Source: Alnus glutinosa
Lineage: Eukaryota > Streptophyta > Magnoliopsida > Fagales > Betulaceae
Assembly: GCF_958979055.1 (NCBI RefSeq)
Contig: NC_084886.1
Span: 560,501-624,500, forward strand
DNA length: 64,000 nucleotides
Direction of reading: 5' to 3'
Each line of letters begins with the position of its first letter. The stretch's first letter is position 1. Below the pieces are notes generated by a model. The model did no database searches and was not told where the DNA came from. It saw only the letters and a list, made by a program, of their open reading frames with translations. Positions 48,201 to 59,700 of this stretch are shown here, one piece after another. The position numbers were made by a program, and so were the translations under genes.

Positions 48201-49830
48201 CAACTAAAAATGCTATAAAGTTAGATCCAGACAGAAAGTATAGTATGAATACATGCATGAATCATGATTCCACACGTGTGCATATGAGTTCTTGCAGTAC
48301 ATACACTCAGGTTCTTATTCTGACCTGAATTTCCCGCAAGCCTAAGGCTTTGCCAATGGTTGTAGCGGTCAGATCACTACCGCCCCGACCCAAGGTGGTA
48401 ATTGCACAAGATTTCCAGCCCTACAATAAGAGAAGACATAAAACATGCTCACAAAACCCACTTATACACTGATTTAAGTAAAACTAAAACAATGTTAACT
48501 CCTAAGCAGGAAATTTAATGGAGCAGCAGTTCACAAGGACCTTTCCAAGGAAGCCAGTAACAACGGGAATTGCAGGATCATTGATCCAATCACCATGTAA
48601 TCTCTTGGCAACAGCTGGGTAAGTTGCTTCCAAGATATCCGCATTTGTGAAATCATCCGTGGTTATGAAGCCAATATCAAACGCATCATACTGCAAAAAG
48701 AAACATAGTTCGCTACTGCTGAAATTGACGGGTTGGCAAACTAATAATACACAATTGACGAAGAATATTACGTACTTGGTGTGCTTTAATACCAATTTTA
48801 TTCAGATAAGCCGCAAAGATTCTCGTGGACAGGCACTCTCCAAATGAAACTAAATAGTCTTTCGTGCGGAGAGTTAACTCTTTCATCACAGCTATTCCTT
48901 TCAGAAGTTGCTCCAGTTCTTCCAAGTGAGCTATCAAATGTCTCACACACGCCCCCCCCAAAAAAATCCAATTTCCACATTAGGATCAAAATTTTGGGTA
49001 GGACACTGACAACAAGTAATTGAATTTCATAAACAAGAAGAAAGACAATTCAAGCACTTAAATTACAGAGTCCTAACCAGAGATAACAGAGCGATCAACT
49101 CCAAGTTCATCTACCGTCCTGAACAATCAAACACCACACTTGCTTATCACGCAGAAATAGCTATAGAGCGCCATTTCAATCTTTTATAACATCTAGGAGT
49201 AATTTATATTAAGTTCAATAAGAAAAAAAAAAAAAAAAAAAAAAACGAAAGAAACCTAAGATGCAGCTCTTTTACAAAGCTCAACTCTTCTATTTCCGAT
49301 GCCTTAGAGGCGCCACAACTGACAGCCTTCTCTCCAGCCTTCATCACAAGCATTCAATTCCATAATTATCCCTCTCAATATAACAAAATAAAATCTTCTC
49401 TGTGTATGTGAAATACCAGTAAAAGTTTGTTAGTGGTTTTTCCCATAGCAGAGAGAACAACTGCTGGCCGTTCCTCAGGGAAACCGAGAATAAGATCGGC
49501 GATCTCTCTCATCCTCTCCGCCGATGCCACCGACGATCCTCCGAACTTCATTACGCACGTGAAAGCCTCCGCAGTTCCATCAGAGAATCGCTCCTCTATC
49601 TCATCCTCTCTGAGCACAGCCTCGACCCCTCTTTTTATCATCGCTCTCCTCCTACTATTCTTACAAGAATCTTCAATTGCCGCACATAGCAATCTAGAAT
49701 GCGAAGCCACTGAATCTGAGAATTTGAGATGCTTCAATGTGATAAGCATATGTTGTGGCCACAATTTTGAGCTCCGTCTCACTCCGTGACATGGAATTTT
49801 GACACCGTGTGCGTGCAACGAAGCCGCCAT
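45265..49830 (-). CDS. AK: Aspartokinase, monofunctional lysine-sensitive, plastid
   Basis: Thirteen minus-strand exons: 49830-49417, 49338-49256, 49118-49078, 48930-48776, 48690-48541, 48420-48325, 48128-48012, 47259-47140, 47055-46963, 46861-46745, 45843-45727, 45587-45525, 45429-45265; 576 aa, the usual length. EC 2.7.2.4: phosphorylates L-aspartate, the first step to lysine, threonine, methionine and isoleucine. The N-terminal ~85 residues look like a chloroplast transit peptide. The kinase domain starts at VMKFGGSS (KFGGSS at 95-100), with the [30 protein letters not shown] and [10 protein letters not shown] motifs intact. Two ACT domains follow from about residue 424, the site of lysine feedback. 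No homoserine dehydrogenase part, so it is the monofunctional AK1/2/3 type. Odd: the intron after exon 10 has a GC donor, and family MRPAREGD reads MGPAREGN in exon 8. The long intron 7 holds a 142-bp tandem duplication. Confidence 0.95.
46524..46569. repeat. Short tandem duplication, ~23-bp unit
   Basis: GAGCAGCCCACTCACCTATTTAC is followed at once by a copy with one change, inside aspartokinase intron 10. Confidence 0.7.
46743..46744 (-). other. GC splice donor (GC-AG intron) of aspartokinase
   Basis: On the minus strand exon 10 ends ...CAGCAG followed by GCAAGT. Reading through gives a stop within four codons, and splicing from here to 45843 restores the family sequence (Q-Q-E-L-D-H-V-V). 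CAG|GCAAGT is the strong context typical of real GC donors. Confidence 0.85.
47442..47725. repeat. 142-bp tandem duplication in aspartokinase intron 7
   Basis: 47442-47583 and 47584-47725 are adjacent copies beginning CACGGATATTACTAACTACC. They differ at about four positions, so the duplication is fairly recent. Confidence 0.9.
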
Positions 49831-50180
49831 TGTTGTAGAGTGAGGATTTTTACTGATTGTATCGAAGAATTTCGCAGTCTAGGGTTTCCCCGATTCAGAG
49901 AGTACAAACGAACACAAATTCAATAGCGAACATGTTGTTGTAGAGGTTTTTGTCTCGATTGTGATCATTGATCAAATGAATGAGAGAGAGAGAGAGAGAG
50001 AGAGAGGAAAATAGTAGTAAATTAGTAATAAAGATAGATAACCTGCGATGAGGCGGAGAGCCATTTATTTTTTCGGTAATTTAGTTGTCCGTGGTCCGTG
50101 ATCGTCTCTGAGACCTCTTCCATTTATTTTCAATCAGTTACCGCCAGAACTGGAGTTGACCGGCCCAAGTTATTGAGTGG

Positions 50181-50184
<4 letters not shown>
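49831..50184 (-). promoter_or_regulatory. Aspartokinase upstream region
   Basis: 5' leader and promoter side of the minus-strand gene, with a (GA)n microsatellite at 49983-50005. No TATA box confidently assigned. Confidence 0.4.
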
Positions 50185-50214
<30 letters not shown>

Positions 50215-50700
50215 CTTTAATTTTTTTTTTAAAAAAAAAGTAGACATATGTAATTGTCAACGTGCCTTTTAAACTATCATAAACTATCAATCGGTGTCAA
50301 TGTGCCCCAAAATGACAAAAATATCATTCATAAATGTATAAAAATTCTTAAACTTATATAAAAACAAAACAAAAAACAAAAAATTATTTTAAAAAAAGGA
50401 AGAAAAAAAACCATGTATTTGATTTTTTTATTTTTTTTTAGAATTTGTTTTATATAATTTTCAGTTTGGACCACCCCTTGAATTTTCAGTTTTCTCGTTT
50501 TTTTTTTATTGTTATTATTATTTTTTTTGTTTAAAAAAAAAATTCTTTCAAAAAATAATCGTTTTTTTCCCCTAATTTATAAGGATATATTTGTTTTATT
50601 AAATTTTTTTTAAGTTATTTTTGCCTTTTTGTTAGCTTTAGGCATAGGGAGACATTGATATTTTTTGTTTTTAAAATGAAACAGTACAACTGATTTCATA
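50185..50700. repeat. Poly-T run and foldback element part
   Basis: T30 run (50185-50214), then AT-rich repeat with words ATTTATAAGGATATATTTGTT, TTTTTGTTAGCTTTAGGC and GACATTGATA. The same words recur in the same orientation at 58530-58690, marking two partial copies of one repeat family on either side of the retroelement nest. Confidence 0.55.
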
Positions 50701-50731
50701 TATATCTGAGTAACTAAGAACAAGAGCGAAA

Positions 50732-51934
50732 AAGGATCGAACAACTCTTTTGCTCTGTAGCAGTTATTTCCCCTTGAGAGAGCGAAAAGTAAAAATCTTG
50801 GTTGTTGAGGAGGAAAGCACTATGCTTCCCTCCTCCCATGGTGTTTTGTCTTTGTATTTTTAGCAATTGGTAAGGTGTTTTATTTCTTAGGGTGACGTTG
50901 TTCTCTTGGAGAATAAAGCAGCGTTGTCTCGTCCTTTTCTGGGATGGAGATGTAGTTTTTATGTTTCGTTGTGGTTTTTCTTCAGAGAAGGACACCCAAT
51001 CTGGGATGAATTGGTTTCACAGTCTTGAGTGAAACGTGTTTGTTCCAATGTGGTCAAGTAGGTAGACGAGAAGTTTGCTGGTAATTGCCAAGCATGGCAG
51101 ATAGTAGATCAGGTTCTAGGAGATGATGCTGGTGGAATAAACAGTGGCCCCTTACATTGGTTGCACACAGTGGCTTGCAGCGACAGCGGTAGGAGGATCA
51201 ACCGCTACTAACAGTTGTTGGAGGGCCGGGCTTTGCGCTGGAAAAAAGGGTATCCGTTTTGTTCCATAACTGGCACAGTTATAATTTCCTCGATCCGCAC
51301 CTGCCGCATGGATACCGCAGGTTTTTATGGAACTGTTTTTTGTGGAGCATGATCATCGATCTTTGTGGCATGCAGTCCCAAGCTTGGACGTACAAGTGGT
51401 CTTTTCTAAGGCTATTGATGCGGTTGGTAGCTTACAGGTGGCTTCAACCGTCTGTTTTTAACATAGTTTTGTACGTGTCCATGATTTGGGAAATTCCATT
51501 GTAGAGACAACTTGCAATGAGACATTTCAAAGGTGGAGACTTTTCAGGAGATCACCATAGCGACTTTTTCTTATTCTGGTTTTGTTGTTTTGTTTTTCCT
51601 ATATTTTATTTCAAGCAGCCTGCTCCGTGATTTAAGATCAATCCTGGTATGTAAAAATTATTTTTTAGCTCAGAATATGTGTTCTCTCTTAGATCAAGTA
51701 AAGATTTATGTCATGCAGAGACATCATTCTATACTTGTCTACGTAGAATTTGTAGCAGTTGTGGTTTGTAATGGTCTGAGTTTGACTTTACCTGAGTGGA
51801 ATAAACTCCACTTCTGTGCCTCTGACTTGGTTTATCAGGAAATTTTTGTAATCTGGACATTTGACCGTTTGGTCTCCTTTATATACATTGGAAGGAACTT
51901 TGAATCAAAAAAAAAAGAAAAAAAGAAAGAAAGA
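50732..51934 (+). mobile_element. Retroposon with A-rich tail and 16-bp TSD
   Basis: About 1.2 kb bounded by the identical direct repeat AAGAACAAGAGCGAAA (50716-50731 and 51935-51950). An A/G-rich tail (51907-51934) directly precedes the right copy. Variable-length duplication plus 3' purine tail is the mark of target-primed (LINE-type) insertion, probably a 5'-truncated LINE. ORFs inside (51259-51504, 51533-51997) are not clearly domain-bearing. Confidence 0.75.
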
Positions 51935-51950
51935 AAGAACAAGAGCGAAA

Positions 51951-52410
51951 GAAAACGCTCTACAGAACCACATAATAAATTTCTAAAATTACAATAGTTC
52001 GGACACAATCGGAATGCAATCTAACCAAATGCGATCTGAATCATGTTGAACACCTAGTTTAGCTAACACATGTGCTGCCCCATTTCCCCCTGCCTCGTAT
52101 GAATAACTTTCCAAAAATGAAAGCACCAGAGGACCTCTTTTCTGTCAGCAACAAGTTGCCCATGTAGTTTCCACGTTAAACCAGGTTTATTGATTGCCTG
52201 TACCACGATCAACGAGTCCCCTTCCAAGATAATTCTTTGCAGACCCCGATTACGACTAAATTCAGCGGCACGCAAGGCTGCAAAAGATTCCGCCACTACC
52301 GGATCCATCAAAGTGTCAACCGATCGAAAAACTTGCAGCTGCCAAAACATGCCCAGTTGATTCTCGCACAATAATACCTATACCTGTTTTTCTTTGTGCC
52401 GAATCCAAGG
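51951..52410 (-). mobile_element. LINE 3' part: RNase H domain (split by copia)
   Basis: The minus-strand ORF at 52371-52063 encodes a plant LINE RNase H (RVT_3) segment (AAEFSRNRGLQRIILEGDSL, then VVQAINKPG). The upstream half of the same LINE lies beyond the copia element at 57395-58437. The two halves meet exactly at the copia target duplication CAACA. Non-functional remains. Confidence 0.8.
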
Positions 52411-52415
52411 CAACA

Positions 52416-52646
52416 TTTTAGTGTTAACCCAGACTGGTATGTTAGTTAAATACCAGTTGGCAAGTCAGTTAAGATAGTTGGTTAATTGTTAGTTGATTTA
52501 GTTGATAATGTTAACAGATTACAGTTTAGTAGTTCATTCTTTTTGTATAAAGATAGAGTCTTGTACAAATTGTTATTCATTCAATACAAGAGAGTTTCTC
52601 CTCTGCTTTCTTCTCTGTTTTCTCTGTTCTTCTTCCATATTTGATA
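52416..52646 (+). repeat. Copia 5' LTR
   Basis: 231 bp, starting TTTTAGTGTTAACCC and ending CATATTTGATA. Contains TATAAAG (52547-52553), the likely promoter. Differs from the 3' LTR at three sites, all transitions. Confidence 0.93.
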
Positions 52647-53405
52647 TGGTATCAGAGCACAATCAACTTCCAGACATGGAAATCCCTAGTTCATCTCTCA
52701 ATTCTGTTGAATTCTCTGATTCTTTATTTCTACATCATGGAGATAGTCCGAATTCCATCCTCGTTTCTCAACCTCTAATGGGTGAGAATTTCAATTCTTG
52801 GAGTCGATCGATATTGATGGCTCTAAGTGCCAAGAACAAACTTTGTTTGATCGATGGTTCACTACCGAAACCTTCGGATTCTTCAACAATTTTCAAGGCT
52901 TGGACAAGATGCAACGATATGGTCTTGAGTTGGATCATCAACTCAGTTTCTAAGGAGATTGCAGCAAGTATAATCTACATTTATAACGCTGAAGCTATGT
53001 GGAAAGACCTAAAGGAGCGATTTTCTCAAGGCAATGGTCCTCGAATTTTTCAGTTTCAGAAATCAATCGCTGCTATTACTCAAGGATCCAACTCGGTAAG
53101 CTCCTACTATACCCAGCTTAAAAGTGTTTGGGATGAGCTTTCAAATTACCGTCCAATTCCTCAGTGTTCTTGCGGACGCTGTATTTGTGGTTGTACCAAA
53201 ACAATCATGAATTTTCATCATCAAGAATACACTTACCATTTTCTTATGGGTTTAAATGATTCTTTTTCTAATATTCGTGGCCAAATTCTGCTGCTTGAGC
53301 CACTTCCCCCAATCAATAAGGTCTTCTCTTGGTCTTGCAAGAAGAGAGACAAAAGGAGTTATCTGCAGGGTTTTTCAATCATCTTAGTTTGGAGAGAGTT
53401 CTGCT
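52646..53405 (+). pseudogene. Copia gag region, frame-disrupted
   Basis: Encodes a copia gag-like stretch (GENFNSWSRSILMALSAKNK, then the AMWKDLKERFSQGNGPRIFQ capsid block of the UBN2 type). After about 53325 the expected family wording continues in another frame, and a second shift near 53400 leads into the next ORF, so at least two frameshifts separate capsid from nucleocapsid. Confidence 0.85.
52647..52658 (+). other. Primer binding site (initiator tRNA-Met)
   Basis: TGGTATCAGAGC directly follows the 5' LTR and is the standard copia PBS. The last A of the LTR plus TG of the PBS form an ATG (52646-52648) in frame with gag. Confidence 0.9.
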
Positions 53406-54158
53406 TTGATGACAAGCAAGGCTCCTTCTCCTTCTCCTTCTGCCAATATTAAGAATGCTAAACAGGCTTTCCGCAAGCCAAAACCAATTTGTAGTCACTG
53501 TGGTGTGACCGGGCATACCATTGAGAAATGCTATCGGATTCATGGTTTTCCTCCCGGGTTCAAATTCACTAAAGACAAGTCTGTTGGGACTTCATTTGCA
53601 AATCAAGTTCAGACTGTAGATACTTCAAGTTCACCAATGCCATTTTCTCAAGCTCAAGTTCAGCAAATGATGGCATTCATGCATAATATGCAAGCTTCTT
53701 CTTCCTCATCTGCCCTTCAAGCAGGTAGTCTTTCAAATACTACCTCTGATCGTTTGATCCCTTCACCTGAAGGTAATTCTTTTTCTTTTGCTCACTGTAC
53801 CTCATTATACTTAGACCCTAAGCATTCAGTTTTTTCTTCATGCCATACTTCTATTGCTTTTACACCTCATACATGGATAATCGACACTGGAGCCACTGAT
53901 CATATGATCAATTCCATTTCTTTATTCACTTCCATCACAGCTACTATTTCCACCAAAGTTAAACTGCCCAACGGCCATTTTGCTCTTGCTACTCATATTG
54001 GTACTGTCAAAATCTCAGCACATTTAACACTCACTAATGTTTTGTGTGTTCTTTCCTTTTCATTCAATCTTCTCTCAGTTAGCAAGTTAGTCCGTTCCTT
54101 TAACTGTTGTTTTCTTTTCTTTGCTAACTACTGCTTCATACAGAATCTAACAACATGA
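53406..54158 (+). pseudogene. Copia zinc knuckle and protease, ends in nonsense
   Basis: Contains the CCHC knuckle CSHCGVTGHTIEKC and the aspartic protease site WIIDTGATDHM. Terminates at TGA 54156-54158; the next ORF continues in the same frame with the expected pre-integrase sequence, so this TGA is a premature stop within the polyprotein. Confidence 0.85.
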
Positions 54159-55370
54159 ATGACGATTGGAGTGGGTAGAGAAGCAAATGGACTGTTCTAC
54201 TTGCTGGACAACCCTGATATGTTTTCAAAAGCTGATTCTTCTTGTAAATTTCCTGTTCCCTTTCAATTTTCTGCTACTGTTAAATCTGTATCCACAGACA
54301 TTTGGAACTATAGGTTGGGACATTTGTCTCCTTCTAGACTTCAATTTTTACATTCTAATAATCAACACATTTCGTGTGATTTGACATCAACTCCTTGTAC
54401 TATTTGCCCTTTGGCTAAACAGAAACGTTTACCTTTTCCTCATAGTGTTATTGTCTCTACTTCTATTTTTGATCTTATACATTGTGATATATGGGGTCCC
54501 TTCTTGGTTGGTTCAAGGAATGGTCATCATTATTTTTTAACTATAGTTGATGACTATAGTCGATTTACATGGATTCGTTTGTTACAATCCAAAGACCAGA
54601 CCCAAAATCACCTTCAATCTTTCATTAATTTTGTTGAAACTCAGTTCACTTCAAGAATCAAAGTCCTACATTCGGACAATGGTTCAGAATTCAACATGTG
54701 TGATTTCTATTCTGCTAAGGGTATTCTACATCAACTTAGTTGTGTAGAATCTCCTCAGCAAAATTCTGTGGTCGAAAGAAAACATCAACATCTTCTTAAT
54801 GTAGCTCGTTCACTTCGATTTCAAGCTAGTCTTCCTCTTAAATTTTGGGGAGATTGTCTTTTGACAGCTGCTTATCTTATTAATCGTATTCCTACCCCAA
54901 ATTTGTCCAACATCTCTCCTTTTGAATTACTTCATGGTCTGTCCCCTACATATGATCATCTTCGAGTTTTTGGATGCCTTTGTTATGCATCTACTCTTTC
55001 TAGACACCAAACCAAATTTAATCCTAGAGCTAAACCTTGTGTTTTTCTTGGATACCCTTTTCAGCAAAAAGGTTACAAATTATTTGATATTCATAATCAT
55101 TCTGTTTTTGTTTCACGAGATGTGATTTTTCATGAATCAATCTTTCCTTTTGCTGTTGGTCTTCTTAAAACTTCTTCTGATGGTGTTTTTCTTTTTCCAC
55201 AATCTGTGTCTTCTGATCATTCTTCTTTTGTTTTACCAAATGTTGTTCCAGATACTTCTTTTCTTAATTTTCCAGATATTTCCTCACAGCCTGCATCTTC
55301 ATCACAGCCTACAACTCAATCCCAGTCCACAACTCAATCCCAGCCTGTCCAATCTACATCTCAATCCTAG
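54159..55370 (+). pseudogene. Copia integrase, ends in nonsense
   Basis: GAG-pre-integrase motif ([14 protein letters not shown]...[14 protein letters not shown]), then the catalytic core with [15 protein letters not shown] and SDNGSEF. The third acidic residue (E of VVERKHQH) is present. TAG at 55368-55370 interrupts the frame, which stays open just beyond it (55371-55664), so this too looks like a point nonsense change. Confidence 0.88.
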
Positions 55371-55588
55371 TCAGCACCTCAATCATTGTCTGAAACTCAA
55401 ATTCAACATGTTCCTAGAAGATCATCTCGCATAAAACAAAAACCAGGTTATCTACAGCAGTACCATTGTCAACTTGCTTCTCAATCTTCTCCATTTTCTG
55501 ATTTTGTGCAGTTAAATTTAGGTAACTTGTACTCCCTTTCTTCATCTTTTTGTTATGATCATTTGTCTTCTTCTTATAAACCTACTGT

Positions 55589-57151
55589 TTGCAAGTTTCC
55601 TCAACCTATGAACCTCAATTTTTTCACCAAGCCAATAAATTCCAGCATTGTTGTGATGCCATGAATGCTGAAATTGCTGCACTTGAGGATAATCAGACTT
55701 GGATTATAACTCCTTTGCCTCCTAATAAAGTTCCAATTGGATGCAAATGGGTTTATAAAGTGAAACTTAAAGCAGATGGGTCTATTGAACGTTATAAAGC
55801 CCAGCTCGTTGCCAAAGGTTATACACAATGTGAGGGCTTAGATTATTATGAGACTTTTAGCCCGGTTGCCAAACTCACCACCGTGAGAGTCCTTCTTGCT
55901 CTTGCTGCTTCACACGGTTGGATCTTACATCAGCTTGATGTTAATAACGCATTTCTTCATGGTGAACTTAATGAGGAGGTTTACATGAAGTTGCCACCGG
56001 GTTATGCTATCAAGGGGGAGAACAAAGTGTGTAAGCTTACTAAATCATTGTATGGTCTTAAACAAGCTTCACGGCAATGGTTTGCCAAATTCTCTACAAC
56101 TCTACTTAATCATGGTTTTGTTCAGTCAAAATCTGATTACTCGTTGTTTACTTGTTCTCAAGGCAGTACATTTATTGCACTTCTTGTGTATGTGGACGAC
56201 ATTGTAATTGCTAATAATAATGGTGATTCAATTACTCAGCTTATTCAGTTTTTGAATAAACAGTTTAAACTCAAAGATCTTGGTGCTTTGAAATTCTTTC
56301 TTGGTTTGGAAATTGCTCGATCATCAAAGGGAATTTCCCTTTGTCAACGAAAGTACACCCTAGAAATTTTGGAGGACAGTGGTTTACTTGCAGCAAAGCC
56401 TTCCAAGTTTCCCATGGAAACCAATTTGAAATTGTTTCGGCATAGTGGTGATCTTCTTGCAGATCCTGCTAGCTATCGCAAGCTTGTTGGAAGACTTCTT
56501 TACCTTACTATCACTCGCTCGGACATTTCAAATTCAGTCCAGATTCTAAGTCAATTCATGGATACCCCTCGGCAGCCCCACATGGATGCAGCTACTCGAA
56601 TTCTTCGATATTTGAAATCCTCTCCTGGCCAAGGTTTATTTTATCCATCTACTTCAGTTTCACACTTAAAAGCTTTTTGTGATTCTGATTGGGCTAGATG
56701 CCTTGATACTAGAAGATCTATTACTGGATTTTGTGTATTTTTGGGAGATTCTTTGGTTTCATGGAAGCCAAAGAAACAACATACGGTATCTCGATCTTCT
56801 GCAGAAGCCGAATACTGTTCTATGGCTGCCATCACTTGTGAGATCACTTGGTTGTTGCACTTGCTTACTGATTTCCAGATTGCTCATTCCCAACCGGCTT
56901 TATTGTTTTGTGATAGCCAAGCAGCACTCCATATTGCTGCAAATCTAGTTTTCCACGAGAGAACCAAGCATATAGAACTTGATTGCCACTTGGTCCGAGA
57001 TAAGATTCAAGAAAATGTCATTCGGATACTTCATGTGAAATCTCTACATCAACTTGCTGATTTGTTTACTAAACCTCTCGGTTCTCATCTATTTCATCAT
57101 TTATTGTCCAAGGTGAACATTATTAACATTTTTAATGATGTTTCATCTTGA
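55589..57151 (+). pseudogene. Copia reverse transcriptase and RNase H
   Basis: 520 codons intact in themselves: RVT_2 domain from about residue 33 with [33 protein letters not shown] and the catalytic YVDDIVIA, then Ty1-type RNase H ([44 protein letters not shown]). It is separated from the integrase frame by a 1-base shift near 55600 and so cannot be made as part of one polyprotein here. Confidence 0.9.
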
Positions 57152-57158
57152 GGGGGAG
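57151..57158 (+). other. Polypurine tract
   Basis: AGGGGGAG immediately before the 3' LTR, the plus-strand primer. Confidence 0.85.
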
Positions 57159-57389
57159 TTTTAGTGTTAACCTAGACTGGTATGTTAGTTAAATACCAGT
57201 TGGCAAGTCAGTTAAGATAGTTGGTTAATTGTTAGTTGATTTAGTTGATAATGTTAACAGGTTACAGTTTAGTAGTTCATTCTTTTTGTATAAAGATAGA
57301 GTCTTGTACAGATTGTTATTCATTCAATACAAGAGAGTTTCTCCTCTGCTTTCTTCTCTGTTTTCTCTGTTCTTCTTCCATATTTGATA
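57159..57389 (+). repeat. Copia 3' LTR
   Basis: 231 bp, same ends as the 5' LTR; differs from it at ACCT (vs ACCC), ACAGGTT (vs ACAGATT) and ACAGATT (vs ACAAATT). Confidence 0.93.
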
Positions 57390-57394
57390 CAACA

Positions 57395-58437
57395 TCCCAG
57401 TTTATTTTCAGAAAACCTGAGGAAGGTGCATGGGTGCCACCGAACAACTGCCCTTTGTCCCAAATTTTCTCCGCACACCCCCACACCCCCATTCCTCTCC
57501 ATTGATGATTTATATTCTGCCAGAAAGAAATAAGCTGCTATAATTAAATCATTAGGATGCTGAAACTCACCCCCATGTACAACAGTACTGTTGAGGCGGA
57601 ACCATATTCTACGATCCACCTCTACAAGCAATTCCACTTCCTCCGATCCGTTTGGCACCTCTCAACCATGTGTTCTCTACTACCTCTGCAAACGTTGTGC
57701 CCCCTACCTAGCTTTTCTGAATTTGTTTTCCACAAGTCCCTCCAAACATCCACAACCGATGGACAGTCCCATAGAACATGTTGAGGCAACTCCTTCTCTG
57801 AATTGCAGAAAATACATAAGGGATCAAGAACCATACCTATCTATTGTAAATTATCCTTTGTGGGAAGAATGTTGTGACAAGCCCGCCACAAGAACATCTT
57901 TACCGGATTAGGAACCTTCAATCCCCAAATTAGTCTCCACAAATTATGCAAATCCGAGTTATGAGAACTCTCTCCCTTCGATACCTCCTGGCCATATTTA
58001 CTAAGAGGAATAACAATAATTATTTCAACTTCCTCCTTGTTGAAAATTGAATGGATGAGAGACACATGCAACCATTAAGAACCAGGATCTATAAGAGCAC
58101 TAACCATTGCATCTCCATAAAGTAACTTCCATGGAGATTGGACTCAGTAAGTCGTTGGTGAGGGCAACCATATATTTGTCCCCCCAAGTATGAACAGAAT
58201 TACTATTTTCAATCCTCCAAATCAAACCCTCCTTAATGAGATCTTTAGAGGATAAAATACTGCGCCAAGCGAAGGAAGGCCGTCGACCCAGGTTTGCCTC
58301 TAAAAATGTATCCCGCCAAAAATATTTTGCCTTTAGAATCCGCCTTGCCAAACTGTCAGGATTATACAGAAGTCGCCAACCCTGCTTAGCTAGCAAAGCA
58401 ATATTAAAACACTGCAAATCTTTGAAACCCAACCCTC
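57395..58437 (-). mobile_element. LINE ORF2 C-terminal part (split by copia)
   Basis: The minus strand encodes the region after the RT of a plant L1 LINE: GFKDLQCFNIALLAKQGWRLLYNP (58432 downward), then a zf-RVT zinc-binding domain (LWRLIWGLKVPNPVKMFLWRACHNILPT and CIFCNSEKELPQHVLWDC). Frames are interrupted by stops and shifts. It is 5'-truncated near 58437 and continues at 52410 on the other side of the copia element. Confidence 0.85.
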
Positions 58438-58740
58438 ATTAGATTTGGAGAACCCCAACTTTTTCCAACTCATTCAATAGATCTTAGATTGATTCTCGTT
58501 TTTTTTTTAATTGTTATTTATTTATTTTTTTTCCGAATTTATAAGGATATATTTGTCTTATTGAAACTTTTTTAAGGTTATCTTAGTCTTTTTGTTGGCT
58601 TTAAGTAAACATTATCATTTTTTAGTAGTTTAGGAGAAGATATTGACACAATTGGTAGTTTGAAGAGCACATTGACAATAAAATTGTAGTTTAAAGAGTG
58701 TACGTATAATTTTTTTTTTTTTTAAAAAAAAAAAGGTAAT
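58438..58740. repeat. Foldback repeat copy next to LINE end
   Basis: AT-rich repeat sharing TTTATAAGGATATATTTGT and TTTTTGTTGGCTTTAAG with 50575-50660. The right part reads GACACAATTGGTAGTTTGAAG...CACATTGACAAT, which is complementary in type to 50262-50310. Confidence 0.5.
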
Positions 58741-59700
58741 TGAGTGCTAATTTTGCGATGCGGAAAGGGAATGGAAGAATCTACAGACCTTAAATCACAA
58801 TTTTATATATTGTATAATTGATTGTTTTAATATTCTCTTATCAAAACAAGGATCATCTCCATTTAAAGTAAGATAAAAATTATACTTCATATTAGATTTT
58901 GTAGCATTTAACGGTTTATATATTTTTTACGTTGTTATGTTATTTAAAAATTTTAAATTGTAATACCATGATCCATATGCACAGATAAATACTATAAAAT
59001 TTAATTTAAACCATAAAATAATTTCTCTAAATTGAGAGATCTCCTCTCTGATCAATATGGTCATCTGAAAACCGAAGGAAGGAGGATCAGTTTAATAACT
59101 TCCATACTTGGTCATTTGTGGGTCGACAAACATCGTGGAAACAACAAAATGTGAAAGCACTAAATTCAAGCCTAGCAACTAGGTTTATTCAGAATAAATT
59201 TGATCAGGAAAACTAACTCAAGTTTCCCGTAAATCCTCAAAAGTAAAAAGCCAATCAAATCCTCTTACCTACTACACATTAGCGTGCCAAAGTAAGTTTA
59301 ATTAGAAGAAAAAAAAAAGAAAAAAAGAAGGTGTTTTGCTTTAAGAGAGATGCTCCTCCTTCCATCTAAACTCTCTTTCTCTGAAAACTCATTCCGCTCA
59401 AACACAATGGGAACTTCCTCCTCCTCTTCTCCCTTTTCTCCTCTCTCATCCTCATTTTCTCACTCTGCTAGCGCATCCTTAGAGGCACTTATCTTGTTGG
59501 AGTTTTCTCCAGCCCCATTTGTATTTTCTTTGGAGGCACTTTATTAGCTTTTATACATATCAACGTTGTTTTCATGGGTCTCCGCCTTCCTTCACCGTGT
59601 CTTTTACCGTGTTTGGTTTGGATCTTGGATCTACGGTTTCAAATCTAGATCTAGGAGTGTACAAACGGAGTGATTATAACCGCTTTAAAACCGCTAAGCG
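58741..59700. other. Intergenic, no gene recognised
   Basis: AT-rich. A pyrimidine-rich ORF (59350-59547, Ser-rich) has no family resemblance. Confidence 0.4.

Larger units (their letters stand above)
52416..57389 (+). mobile_element. Ty1-copia LTR retrotransposon, 4974 bp
   Basis: Complete element: 231-bp LTRs (52416-52646, 57159-57389) with three transition differences, a primer binding site next to the 5' LTR, gag/protease/integrase/RT/RNase H in copia order, and a polypurine tract next to the 3' LTR. Five-base target duplication CAACA at 52411-52415 and 57390-57394. It is inserted in a minus-strand LINE. Coding frames are broken in several places, so this copy is not expected to encode working proteins. 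LTR ends are TTTTAG...TTGATA instead of TG...CA. Confidence 0.95.
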
